This document shows, in pieces, positions 8,443 to 16,659 of a stretch of 64,000 nt of DNA. Each line of letters starts with the position of its first letter. Position 1 is the first letter of the stretch. This stretch comes from Bacteroidota bacterium. Lineage in GTDB: Bacteria > Bacteroidota > Bacteroidia > Chitinophagales > Chitinophagaceae. The stretch covers positions 1-64,000 of the forward strand of contig JAEWKC010000025.1 of the NCBI GenBank assembly GCA_023386235.1. Direction: 5' to 3'. The position numbers and the translations under genes were made by a program. The notes under the pieces are model-generated. The model worked only from the letters and a program-made list of their open reading frames with translations. It was not told the DNA's origin and did not search any database.

Positions 8443-8991
8443 CTAGGCAACTGCCTTTTCTTTAAATACACTATTCATCCAATACCAACCCCCGAATAAA
8501 ATTCCTGAAAACAGAAGCGTAGAGAGAAGCTGCCAGGGAAAATAAAAAGGCAAGCCGTCAGCATAAGTTTGCATTAACCCGACAAAAGTTTTTGGCCTTC
8601 CCAGTCCTCCATTTCCCAGCCATACACCAAAGTTAGACAGTATGAAAAATACAGTTGGCGCAGCCAATGATGTTAAAGTTATATTCGAGAACTTTATTTC
8701 CTTAATTAAAAAGCCCAGGCAGGTAATTACAATAAACAAAAAATAATTCAGCAGCTGTCCTTTATAAAACCCGGCAGACCCTATTAATTGCCACAATACA
8801 TCCGAAAAAAATATGGCTAAAACCGGTAGCGCAAACGCCCATGGCTTATGATTCCTGAATAGTGCTCCGGAAAAAATGCCAACAGCAAACAAAGGAGTGA
8901 TACCCCACACACCATCAAACTTTGGTAGAATGCGAAAAAGAGCAATCACAATAGCCATCAATAATATGGAGAAAATTATTTTTTTGTTCAT
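8443..8991 (-). CDS. DUF6580-family membrane protein (ECF-transporter S-component-like)
   Basis: The 182-residue protein has about five or six hydrophobic helices. The opening (FRILPKFDGVWGITPLFAVGIFSGALF), the FFSDVLWQL segment and the SNFGVWLGNG(G)LGRPKTFVGLMQTYADGLPFY region resemble DUF6580, a family of putative transport proteins that looks like ECF substrate-binding subunits. No substrate can be inferred here, although a cobalamin adenosyltransferase gene lies just upstream on the same strand. A -7 box sits at 9015-9022. It is transcribed together with the thioesterase gene. Confidence 0.7.
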   Translation of the reverse strand: MNKKIIFSILLMAIVIALFRILPKFDGVWGITPLFAVGIFSGALFRNHKPWAFALPVLAIFFSDVLWQLIGSAGFYKGQLLNYFLFIVITCLGFLIKEIKFSNITLTSLAAPTVFFILSNFGVWLGNGGLGRPKTFVGLMQTYADGLPFYFPWQLLSTLLFSGILFGGWYWMNSVFKEKAVA

Positions 8992-9014
8992 ATTTAATTT
9001 TGATTATCCTTTTG

Positions 9015-9022
9015 CAAATGTA
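9015..9022 (-). promoter_or_regulatory. -7 promoter box for the DUF6580/thioesterase pair
   Basis: On the minus strand the sequence reads TACATTTG, matching TAnnTTTG, 23 bases before the DUF6580 start. An ATTG lies 16 bases further upstream (9039-9042), slightly closer than the usual -33 spacing. Confidence 0.5.
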
Positions 9023-9051
9023 GTAAATTATTTTTGTGCAATAGGGTTAAG

Positions 9052-9588
9052 TTATCTCAACGGCCAAACTGTTTCTTCTTCCTTATTGATTTTAGCTGTG
9101 AACCTTGCCAATAAAAAGAAGTAATCAGATAATCGGTTGATATATTGCAGCACTGTTGCGTCAATATTTCCCTTTTCATGTAAAGCGACCAAAGATCTTT
9201 CCGCCCTTCTGCAAACCGCTCTGCATACGTGAAGAGTAGCCACAGCCTCGCTTCCGGCCGGTAAGATAAAATTGCTTAAAGGCTCCAGTCCGGCTTCCAT
9301 GTCATCTATCCATCGTTCTAATTGCTCTACATGCTTATTTGTCAAGTGTTTGGCCTTGCTATTATTTACGTCAGCAATATTGCTTCCAATAATAAATAAG
9401 TCTGATTGTATTACCAGTAGTTGCTTGTTAATTGTCTTGTCGTGTATTTTACTCTTCGCTAAGCCTGCAAAGGAGTTTAGCTCGTCCAGTTCGCCGCAAA
9501 CCGCAATCTGCAAAGCATTTTTTCTTACTCTTTTTCCGTTCATTAAAGCAGTGGTGCCATCATCTCCTTTTTTGGTATATATCTTCAT
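9052..9588 (-). CDS. Cob(I)alamin adenosyltransferase, PduO type
   Basis: This 178-residue enzyme transfers the 5'-deoxyadenosyl group of ATP to reduced cobalamin. The N-terminal ATP-binding KIYTKKGDDGTTALMNGKRV, the helix motif CGELDELNSFAGLAKS, and the C-terminal CRAVCRRAERSLVAL and YINRLSDYFFLLAR are the diagnostic PduO-type segments. The length is normal for a bacterial single-domain enzyme. It is divergently oriented from the small TPR gene (54 bases apart). The DUF6580 gene lies 60 bases downstream on the same strand with its own promoter box. Confidence 0.93.
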   Translation of the reverse strand: MKIYTKKGDDGTTALMNGKRVRKNALQIAVCGELDELNSFAGLAKSKIHDKTINKQLLVIQSDLFIIGSNIADVNNSKAKHLTNKHVEQLERWIDDMEAGLEPLSNFILPAGSEAVATLHVCRAVCRRAERSLVALHEKGNIDATVLQYINRLSDYFFLLARFTAKINKEEETVWPLR

Positions 9589-9642
9589 TAGCTATGTTAT
9601 TTTCTTCTGTAAAATACGCTATTTTTACAAAGAAACTGCACA

Positions 9643-9954
9643 ATGGACAGGATAGAAAAATTAAAAGCTTTTTTGGAAGAATCGCCCAATGATAGTTTTC
9701 TGCAACACGCGCTGGCATTGGAATACATTAAAATAAATGAAGATGCCATAGCGGAAAGCTTTTTCAGGAATATATTATCAAACGATCCGTCATACATTGG
9801 TTCTTACTACCATTTGGGAAAACTGCTTGAAAGAAAAGGGCAAGAAGCAGATGCTATTTCCTGCTACGAAAAAGGAATGCAGGAAGCGAAGAAATCGGGA
9901 AACAGGCATACATACAATGAGTTGCAATCAGCTTTAGACGAGCTGCAATTTTAA
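9643..9954 (+). CDS. Small tetratricopeptide-repeat protein
   Basis: This 103-residue protein appears to be made entirely of TPR-like helices: NDSFLQHALALEYIKINEDAIAESFFRNIL followed by DPSYIGSYYHLGKLLERKGQEADAISCYEKGM, with the usual W/L-G-Y-A-F-A-P spacing. It has no signal peptide or membrane segment, so it is probably a cytosolic protein-interaction scaffold. It precedes purC by 36 bases, but a promoter-like motif separates them. No specific function can be given. Confidence 0.75.
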   Translation: MDRIEKLKAFLEESPNDSFLQHALALEYIKINEDAIAESFFRNILSNDPSYIGSYYHLGKLLERKGQEADAISCYEKGMQEAKKSGNRHTYNELQSALDELQF

Positions 9955-9956
9955 TC

Positions 9957-9986
9957 ATTGTAAAATAAATTTTACAATTACCTTTG
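9957..9986 (+). promoter_or_regulatory. purC promoter (-33 ATTG, -7 TAccTTTG), nearly leaderless
   Basis: ATTG at 9957-9960 and TACCTTTG at 9979-9986 are separated by 18 bases, close to the Bacteroidetes -33/-7 arrangement. The purC ATG begins only 4 bases after the -7 box, so transcription would start at or within a few bases of the start codon. Confidence 0.6.
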
Positions 9987-9990
9987 CGCT

Positions 9991-10917
9991 ATGGCACAAT
10001 TTCAATTTTCAGATCAAACAAATTTTTATCAGGGAAAAGTACGTGATGTATATACAATTGGCAACAATAAACTAGTGATGATTGCCAGCAACCGCATCTC
10101 TGCGTTCGACGTAATTTTACCCAAACCCATACCTTATAAAGGTCAGGTGCTTAACCAGATCGCGGCTTATATGTTACAGGCAACCAGGGATATTTGTCCC
10201 AATTGGCTACTCTCTACACCGGCGCCAAACGCGGCCTTCGGAGAAAAATGTGATCCCTTTAAAATAGAAATGGTTGTGCGTGGCAATCTTACCGGTCACG
10301 CGTGGAGAACCTACAATAGTGGCAAAAGAGAATTGTGCGGCGTTGCAATGCCCGATGGCATGAAAGAAAATGACTTTTTCCCCACACCTATTATTACACC
10401 CAGTACCAAAGCCGCAGAAGGTCATGACGAAGATATTTCTAAAGAAGAAATAATAGCCCAGGGAATAGCTGCGGAAGAAGAATGGAACACGCTGGAGAGA
10501 TATACGCTTGCTTTATTTGAAAAAGGGAAAGCGCTGGCCCAGGCTAGAGGATTGATTTTGGTTGATACCAAATATGAATTTGGCAAAAGAAATGGCGAAA
10601 TTGTTTTAATGGATGAAATACATACACCAGACAGCTCTCGCTATTTTTATGCTGAAGGCTTTAAAGAAAGGCAGGAAAAAGGTGAAAGACAAAAACAGCT
10701 TTCCAAAGAGTTTGTGCGCGAATGGCTGATTGCCAATAATTTTATGGGCAAAGAAGGCCAAGCAGTGCCAGAAATGTCTGAAGAGTGGATAAACACTATA
10801 TCGCAGCGCTATATAGAATTGTATGAAAAAGTGATCGGAGAAAAATTTATTCCGGAAAACTGGCCCGATGAAAAAACTAGAGAAGCGGTTGAAAATGCCA
10901 TAAAAACGTACCTGTAA
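9991..10917 (+). CDS. purC: Phosphoribosylaminoimidazole-succinocarboxamide (SAICAR) synthase
   Basis: This 308-residue purine-biosynthesis enzyme joins CAIR and aspartate using ATP. Family motifs are YQGKVRDVYTIGNNKLVMIASNRISAFDVILPKPIPYKG at the N-terminus, VVRGNLTGHAWR, the central LILVDTKYEFG, and DEIHTPDSSRYFY. The length of about 300 residues is the longer form of PurC, resembling the yeast-type enzyme, not the 240-residue E. coli form. The TAA stop is followed directly by the ATG of the carbonic-anhydrase-like gene, implying coupled translation. Confidence 0.97.
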   Translation: MAQFQFSDQTNFYQGKVRDVYTIGNNKLVMIASNRISAFDVILPKPIPYKGQVLNQIAAYMLQATRDICPNWLLSTPAPNAAFGEKCDPFKIEMVVRGNLTGHAWRTYNSGKRELCGVAMPDGMKENDFFPTPIITPSTKAAEGHDEDISKEEIIAQGIAAEEEWNTLERYTLALFEKGKALAQARGLILVDTKYEFGKRNGEIVLMDEIHTPDSSRYFYAEGFKERQEKGERQKQLSKEFVREWLIANNFMGKEGQAVPEMSEEWINTISQRYIELYEKVIGEKFIPENWPDEKTREAVENAIKTYL

Positions 10918-11574
10918 ATGATTTCTATGGAATTTGTATCTACCGGATTAGTTATAGTATATGTTATCATCACGCTTGTGTTAATGATTATAGCAGGATT
11001 GATTATTTTCTTTATAATCAAAAAATTACTATCCCCAACACGAGCTAAACAACAGGCTACCATACTTCCCGTACACGGCAAACATCCTCAATTTGGAAAG
11101 AATTGTTTCTTTGCACCAAACGCAACGATAGTGGGCGATGTTGCTGTCGGCGACGAGTGTACTTTTTGGTTTAACAGTGTGGTGCGGGGCGATGTGAATT
11201 TTATAAAAATCGGCAATAAAGTAAATGTGCAGGATGGAGCCGTTATTCATTGCACCTATCAAAAAAGCCCTACGATTATTGGCAATAATGTATCAATCGG
11301 TCACCAGGCTATTGTACATGGCTGTACTATTCACGACGATGTATTAATAGGCATGGGCGCTATTGTAATGGACAGAAGTATTGTAAACTCCAATGTAATA
11401 ATAGCGGCGGGAGCGGTGGTTACAGAAGATACAATCGTAGAGTCTAACACTATTTACGCGGGCATTCCGGCAAAGAAAGTAAAAGATCTTAACGATTCGT
11501 ACATGAAAGACGCAATACCCCGTATAGCTAATAATTACGTGCAATACGCAAGTTGGTTTCAGGAGAAAAGATAA
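10918..11574 (+). CDS. Gamma-carbonic-anhydrase-family protein with N-terminal membrane anchor
   Basis: The 218-residue protein begins with a strongly hydrophobic helix (residues about 8-34) and a basic stretch, then a left-handed beta-helix of hexapeptide repeats (from about residue 50). The three zinc-ligand histidines expected for gamma carbonic anhydrases are visible as H111 (GAVIHC), H129 (SIGHQ) and H134 (IVHG), with the YAGIPAKKVKDL loop near the end. Close relatives usually start about where residue 48 lies here and lack the helix, so the anchor is an unusual extension. The ATG abuts the purC stop codon. It may hydrate CO2 next to the membrane, or be a gamma-CA-like protein of other function. 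Confidence 0.85.
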   Translation: MISMEFVSTGLVIVYVIITLVLMIIAGLIIFFIIKKLLSPTRAKQQATILPVHGKHPQFGKNCFFAPNATIVGDVAVGDECTFWFNSVVRGDVNFIKIGNKVNVQDGAVIHCTYQKSPTIIGNNVSIGHQAIVHGCTIHDDVLIGMGAIVMDRSIVNSNVIIAAGAVVTEDTIVESNTIYAGIPAKKVKDLNDSYMKDAIPRIANNYVQYASWFQEKR

Positions 11575-11583
11575 CAGAAAGAA

Positions 11584-12054
11584 TCACCTTTTGCCTCTCA
11601 CTTCTTTTATGGCATTTCCAATCAAAGGATGTTCAAAACCGCGCTGTAATAGGAAGTTGCGGGTTTTTACTTCTCTCACAATGTGCTGTTCATGCTTGAG
11701 CGCGTTCCATTTGGTGCGGCACAGATGCAACAATGTTTTTTCATATTCATCTTCATCAATTTCTTTCATGGCTATTTTAATATTGTATGCACTAACCATC
11801 TTCTTTTTTAGCGCATATACAATTTTATTTCTTCCCCATTGTTTTACTCTGAATTTACTGCCTGCAAACTGACGGGCAAAACGCTCTTCATTTAAATAAT
11901 CTTCCGAAATCAGTTCAGATAAAATTTCTTCCACATCATTTTTAAACAATCCGAATCCATAGAGCTTGTTTTTCACTTCACGGTGACTTCGCTCCTGGTA
12001 TGCGCAATAGTATTTTATTTTTTGTCTCGCCTGAGACGGAGTAAGTCTTTGCAT
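11584..12054 (-). CDS. recX: RecX-family regulatory protein
   Basis: The 156-residue protein matches the RecX three-helix repeat pattern: YCAYQERSHREVKNKLYGFGL, then SELISEDYLNEERFARQFAGSKFRVKQWGRNKI, then a final FLLQRGFEHPLIGNAI. RecX binds RecA filaments and modulates recombination. The ATG at 12054 (MQRLTPSQARQKI) is preferred over a TTG four codons upstream. It converges with the carbonic anhydrase gene (9 bases between stops) and diverges from the hexosaminidase gene. recA itself is not in the window. Confidence 0.88.
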   Translation of the reverse strand: MQRLTPSQARQKIKYYCAYQERSHREVKNKLYGFGLFKNDVEEILSELISEDYLNEERFARQFAGSKFRVKQWGRNKIVYALKKKMVSAYNIKIAMKEIDEDEYEKTLLHLCRTKWNALKHEQHIVREVKTRNFLLQRGFEHPLIGNAIKEVRGKR

Positions 12055-12099
12055 AAGTGATAACAAACGTTTCTCCTGCTAAAATAAATGATTATTACG

Positions 12100-12107
12100 T
12101 AATTTTG
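12100..12107 (+). promoter_or_regulatory. -7 promoter box for the GH20 gene
   Basis: TAATTTTG matches TAnnTTTG, 47 bases before the ATG at 12155, in the divergent gap with recX. No TTG is found at the -33 distance. Confidence 0.4.
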
Positions 12108-12154
12108 AGATCCAATAAAAACAATCCCTTAAGTATACTCTTTCGAGATTGAAC

Positions 12155-14479
12155 ATGCTTACTAAAAAAAATAATAAACATAGAAGATACATGACCAGAT
12201 TACATTCTTTTTGCGCAGCAGTATTGATACTTTTGCTTTTAATTCCACGCGTTTCCGAAGCGCAATCTTCCGCACGCTTTCCTTTGATTCCGTTTCCTCA
12301 GGAACTGAAAGAAGGCAAAGGAAATTTTGTTATCAATACACAAACAAAGATCATAGCCGATGAAGAAATTCTTTCTAACGAAATAGAGCAATTAAAAGAG
12401 CTTTTCTCTTCTTTCAATCTTAAAGAGGGAAAGGCGGCCGCCAACTTTATAAAGCTAGAATTAGATAACAGCATTGAGCAAAAAGAAGGTTATCATCTCA
12501 CCATCACCACAAGCGGCATCACCATTAAGGCCGGGCAACCCGTAGGCATTTTCAGGGCCATAGAAACCATCCGCCAGTTAGCTCCCATAGCCATAGAAAC
12601 CGCTTCCAATCTAAAAAGCGTACGTGTTCCGGCTGTAGTTATCAAAGACTTTCCGGTGTATGACTACAGAGGTATGCATCTTGACGTAGCCCGTCATTTT
12701 TTCTCAATGGATTATGTAAAGAAGTTTATAGACAGAATGGCATTGTATAAGTTCAATAAATTTCACTTTCATCTTACAGACGACCAGGGCTGGAGGGTAG
12801 AGATAAAGAAATATCCTTTATTAACTGAAAAGGGCGCGTGGAGAGAGTTTAACAGTCATGATCTGGAAAGCATTGCAAGAGCGAAAGCACAGGATAATCC
12901 CGATTACAACATTGATCCTAAATTTATAAAGATGATAAACGGGAAACCTATTTATGGTGGGTTTTACACACAGCAGGAATTAAAAGAGCTAGTGGCATAC
13001 GCGCAATCAAAACACATTGATATCATCCCCGAAATAGATATGCCCGGACACATGAATATAGCTGTACAAAACTATCCCTATCTGGCGTGTGGCAGCACCG
13101 AATGGGAAGAAGGAAATTTCTCTGTACCCCTTTGCCCGTGCAATGAACAGACTTTTGAATTTGCAGAAAACATTTACAAAGAAATATTTAATATTTTTCC
13201 TTACGAATATGTACACCTTGGAGCAGATGAAGTAAATAAAAACAGTTGGAAAAAATCTGCCGCCTGCAAAGTGGTAATGGACAAAGAAGGAATAAAAGAT
13301 GTGAATGAATTACAAAGCTATTTTGTGGAAAGAATGGAAAAATTCTTTAACGAAAACGGGAGAAAATTAATAGGCTGGGATGAAATCCTTGAGGGTGGCA
13401 TCAGTTCTACAGCTAATGTAATGTATTGGCGCAGCTGGGTACCGCAGGCCCCAATAATAGCTGCCAAAAACGGCAACAACGTTATTATGACCCCGGGAGA
13501 GCCTTTATATTTTGACGCCTTACCCAATAAAAATTCTTTATACAATGTGTATCACTTCAACCCTATACCCAAGGCTTTAAACGAACAGCAGGCAGCAAAT
13601 ATTTTAGGCGCGCAGGCCAATATCTGGACTGAGTGGATTCCTTCTGAAGAAAGATTGGAATACCTGGCCTATCCAAGAAAATTAGCTTTGTCTGAAGTGG
13701 TATGGACCAATAAACAAAACTGGACAAGCTTTAAAAATCGTTTGTATTACCAACAAAAAAGATTAGAAACCATGGGCGTTAACTATCGGCTTCCGGACAT
13801 TGAAAATTTACTGGAAAACTACGTTTTCGTCAATTCTTCTACGCTCAATGTGAAGCCTCCCGCGCCCGACCTGGTATTGCGATATACAACAGATGAAACT
13901 TCTCCCACCTCTAAATCGCCGGTATTAAATAAACCTTACACTGTTACCAACCCTACTACTTTTAAAATAGCGGCATTTACAAAAGACGGATTAAGAGGAG
14001 ATGTGTATACTGTTCATTTTGATCAGCAGTCGTACAGCAATGCTGTTGCCAAAAGCACAACAGGTTTGAATGTACAGCTTTTTAAAGGTGTGTGGAAATC
14101 TACCGGAGACTTAATGAATAAAGAACCCGATAGTGAATGGATGCAGGACGACGTATCTGTACCGGAATCTAAAGTAAAAGACTCCGATGTTTTTGGACTG
14201 ATTTATAATGGCTACATTACCGTTCCGGCAGACGGTATTTATTCTTTTTACCTTACTTCGGATGATGGCTCTGTTTTGCGCATTGCCGATAAAATGGTGG
14301 TAGACAACGATGGCCTGCATCCTGCTACAGAAAAAAGCGGGCAAGTAGCCCTTAAAAAAGGCGCCCATAAATTTGAACTATTATTTATTGAAGGAGGTGG
14401 CGGCTACACCCTTGACTTACAAGTGGCCGGCCCTACAGACAAGGTAAGAAAAAATATACCGCTAAGCTGGTTTAAATAA
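12155..14479 (+). CDS. Secreted beta-N-acetylhexosaminidase (GH20) with C-terminal PA14-like domain
   Basis: This is a 774-residue exported protein. After a basic N-terminus and signal helix (FCAAVLILLLLIPRVSEAQ) come the GH20b-like domain (RFPLIPFPQELKEGKGNF), then the GH20 barrel: DYRGMHLDVARHFF, KFNKFHFHLTDDQGWRVEIKKYP, DIIPEIDMPGHMN, and the catalytic pair D358-E359 in HLGADEVNK. The C-terminal ~130 residues (GLIYNGYITVPADGIYSFYLTSDDGSVLRI) are a PA14-like carbohydrate-binding module. It removes terminal GlcNAc/GalNAc, for instance from chitin oligomers or glycoproteins. ATG at 12191 is an alternative start. It is monocistronic, ending at a strong terminator. Confidence 0.95.
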   Translation: MLTKKNNKHRRYMTRLHSFCAAVLILLLLIPRVSEAQSSARFPLIPFPQELKEGKGNFVINTQTKIIADEEILSNEIEQLKELFSSFNLKEGKAAANFIKLELDNSIEQKEGYHLTITTSGITIKAGQPVGIFRAIETIRQLAPIAIETASNLKSVRVPAVVIKDFPVYDYRGMHLDVARHFFSMDYVKKFIDRMALYKFNKFHFHLTDDQGWRVEIKKYPLLTEKGAWREFNSHDLESIARAKAQDNPDYNIDPKFIKMINGKPIYGGFYTQQELKELVAYAQSKHIDIIPEIDMPGHMNIAVQNYPYLACGSTEWEEGNFSVPLCPCNEQTFEFAENIYKEIFNIFPYEYVHLGADEVNKNSWKKSAACKVVMDKEGIKDVNELQSYFVERMEKFFNENGRKLIGWDEILEGGISSTANVMYWRSWVPQAPIIAAKNGNNVIMTPGEPLYFDALPNKNSLYNVYHFNPIPKALNEQQAANILGAQANIWTEWIPSEERLEYLAYPRKLALSEVVWTNKQNWTSFKNRLYYQQKRLETMGVNYRLPDIENLLENYVFVNSSTLNVKPPAPDLVLRYTTDETSPTSKSPVLNKPYTVTNPTTFKIAAFTKDGLRGDVYTVHFDQQSYSNAVAKSTTGLNVQLFKGVWKSTGDLMNKEPDSEWMQDDVSVPESKVKDSDVFGLIYNGYITVPADGIYSFYLTSDDGSVLRIADKMVVDNDGLHPATEKSGQVALKKGAHKFELLFIEGGGGYTLDLQVAGPTDKVRKNIPLSWFK

Positions 14480-14512
14480 ACGGGAGATTGTTTTAAACGC
14501 GTTTATAAAACA

Positions 14513-14549
14513 AAAATAGAACAAGTTATTTACACACTTGTTCTATTTT
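14513..14549. terminator. Bidirectional intrinsic terminator
   Basis: A perfect 14-base-pair stem (14513-14526 with 14536-14549) has a 9-base loop and A/T-rich ends. It lies between the convergent GH20 and oxoamine-synthase genes and should stop both transcripts. Confidence 0.88.
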
Positions 14550-14570
14550 ATAATTAACGCTCTTTCTTAT

Positions 14571-15842
14571 TTACACATCACTTTTAGAGGCAATGTGCAT
14601 ATCAGGAATTTCGGCTACTTTATAAGCGCCTTCATCTAATTTCTTTTTAGTTTCGCTAAAGGCGTTCAATGTTTTTTCAATATCCTCCGTAGTATGCGCT
14701 GCGGAAGGAATTAGTCTGTAAATAATATGGCCTTTAGGTATTACCGGGTATACTACTATAGAAGCAAAGATGCCATAGTTTTCTCTCAGATCCATACACA
14801 TGGCTGTAGCCTCTTCCAGTCCTCCTTTCATGTATACAGGTGTTACGGGCGTATTCGTATTGCCTATATCAAAGCCCCTGTCTTTTAATCCGTTTTGTAA
14901 CGCAATGGCATTTTCCCAAAGTTTTTCTTTCAGTTCGGGCATTGTACGCAACATTTCCAGTCTTTTCATATTACCCACTACAATTGGCATAGGCAAAGAC
15001 TTAGCAAATATTTGAGAGCGGATGTTGTAGCGGATATAGTCAATAATTTTTCTATCACCGGCAAGGAATGCGCCTATAGAAGCCATAGATTTTGCAAAAG
15101 TAGAAAAATAGAGGTCTATCCCATCCTGGCAATCCTGCTCTTCACCCGTGCCTGCGCCTGTTTTGCCCAGCGTACCAAATCCATGCGCATCGTCTACCAA
15201 CAGTCTAAATTCAAATTTATCTTTTAGCGCTACAATTTCTTTGAGTTTGCCCTGGTCGCCGGCCATACCAAAAATACCTTCTGAAATGACCAATATGCCG
15301 CCGGTGCCTTGTTTGTTGATTATGTTAGTAGCACGCTCCATTTGTTTTTCAAAATCTTCCATATCATTATGCTTAAAGACAAATTTATGTCCCAGCTGCA
15401 TACGCATACCGTCAATGATACAGGCGTGGCATTCGGCATCGTATACAATCACATCGTGCCTGCCGCATATAGCATCTATTGTGCTCATAATACCCTGGTA
15501 GCCAAAGTTGAGCAAAATGGCATCTTCTTTTTGTTCAAATGCTGCCAATTGTCTTTCCAGTTCTTCATGAATGGTTGTGTTGCCACTCATCATTCTTGCT
15601 CCCATAGGATAGGCCAAGCCCCAATCTGCACTGGCCTGCGCATCGGTTTTTCTTATTTCGGGATGATTGGCTAAGCCCAGATAATTATTTAAGCTCCATA
15701 CTATTACTTCTTTACCATTAAAGATCATTCTGCTTGAAATTTCTCCTTCTAAGCGTGGAAAAGAAAAATAACCATGAGAGCGATCTCTGTGCTCTCCAAT
15801 CGGACCATAATTTTTTAATAACCGTTCAAATATATCTGCCAT
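14571..15842 (-). CDS. PLP-dependent alpha-oxoamine synthase, serine palmitoyltransferase-like
   Basis: This 423-residue fold-type I PLP enzyme shows SLNNYLGLANHPEI, the glycine-rich GARMMSGNTTIHEELE, the ring-stacking His139 (DAECHACI), the cofactor-binding VDDAHGFGTLGKTG (Asp217, His220) and the Schiff-base lysine K251 in TFAKSMASIGAF. The K-S-x-A-S-I-G context resembles serine palmitoyltransferase more than glycine C-acetyltransferase or BioF. Bacteroidetes use such enzymes to condense serine with fatty acyl-CoA for sphingolipids, which fits, but no biotin or sphingolipid neighbours are present to confirm it. It is transcribed alone and ends at the shared terminator. Confidence 0.85.
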   Translation of the reverse strand: MADIFERLLKNYGPIGEHRDRSHGYFSFPRLEGEISSRMIFNGKEVIVWSLNNYLGLANHPEIRKTDAQASADWGLAYPMGARMMSGNTTIHEELERQLAAFEQKEDAILLNFGYQGIMSTIDAICGRHDVIVYDAECHACIIDGMRMQLGHKFVFKHNDMEDFEKQMERATNIINKQGTGGILVISEGIFGMAGDQGKLKEIVALKDKFEFRLLVDDAHGFGTLGKTGAGTGEEQDCQDGIDLYFSTFAKSMASIGAFLAGDRKIIDYIRYNIRSQIFAKSLPMPIVVGNMKRLEMLRTMPELKEKLWENAIALQNGLKDRGFDIGNTNTPVTPVYMKGGLEEATAMCMDLRENYGIFASIVVYPVIPKGHIIYRLIPSAAHTTEDIEKTLNAFSETKKKLDEGAYKVAEIPDMHIASKSDV

Positions 15843-15950
15843 AATAATTTATTTAATATGCAAAAGTAACATATTAAAGGCAAAAAAGGATGAAAATACA
15901 GCCAATAACACTTGCATTTACAATAAAAGCCAACGAGAAAATTCGAAATA

Positions 15951-16586
15951 TTAATTAAGTGAGAAATTTTCTAACCCAAAGTTTTTGCTGTTTGTAGGGT
16001 CTGAGGAAATAGAGGTATTTTCTACAATGGGAAGAATATTTTTAAGATGACGACGCATATATTCCAGCCGCTCTTTCTCTTTCAATAGAGATGTAAACTC
16101 TATCTTCTGATCAAGTGTAAAGCCCATATAGTCTGCAATATCATAGCTTACAATACCGCTAACGCTGCTGCCTTCTATGGGGTAAAAAAGTTTGGATAAT
16201 GAAAATAATCTTTCTAACAATATCAATACTTTTTCTAACAAAGCGGGATGGCTGCTCATATCATTGTGCGGATATTTTACAATAGCGCCCCTATACAGCT
16301 TATCGGGCATGTTATCTATTACTTCTAGTAAATGAAAGATTCTTTCACCTTTTACCACTATTTGCATCCTTCCGTCAGGAAATATATTTTTAATCTCTTC
16401 AATGCGTACCAATATGCCGGTGTGCTCCAGTTTGCCTTTGGCTATCAATGGTATGCCAAACGGTTTTTTGGTAGCTATGCAATCATTAATAAGTTGTTTA
16501 TATTGGTCTTCAAAAATATTCAAAGCCAATGTGCGGTTAGGATACGGCGCTACAGAGAGTGGAAATATAGAAATAAAGTTCATCAT
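15951..16586 (-). CDS. LON peptidase substrate-binding-domain protein
   Basis: The 211-residue protein consists of a Lon N-terminal (LON substrate-binding) domain: FISIFPLSVAPYPNRTLALNIFEDQYKQLI, GIPLIAKGKLEHTGILVRIEEI and GRMQIVVKGERIFHLLEV, followed by a helical part. The AAA and protease domains of full Lon are absent. Such stand-alone proteins occur widely and have no firmly established role. The gene lies downstream of fmt on the same strand after a 73-base gap. Either of the two adjacent ATG codons can be the start. Confidence 0.82.
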   Translation of the reverse strand: MMNFISIFPLSVAPYPNRTLALNIFEDQYKQLINDCIATKKPFGIPLIAKGKLEHTGILVRIEEIKNIFPDGRMQIVVKGERIFHLLEVIDNMPDKLYRGAIVKYPHNDMSSHPALLEKVLILLERLFSLSKLFYPIEGSSVSGIVSYDIADYMGFTLDQKIEFTSLLKEKERLEYMRRHLKNILPIVENTSISSDPTNSKNFGLENFSLN

Positions 16587-16659
16587 TTTAGCTAAGATTA
16601 TTCATTTACAAATAAAGTTTAATTCAGTACAAGCCTTAGCGATTTTTGTACTTGCTGCG

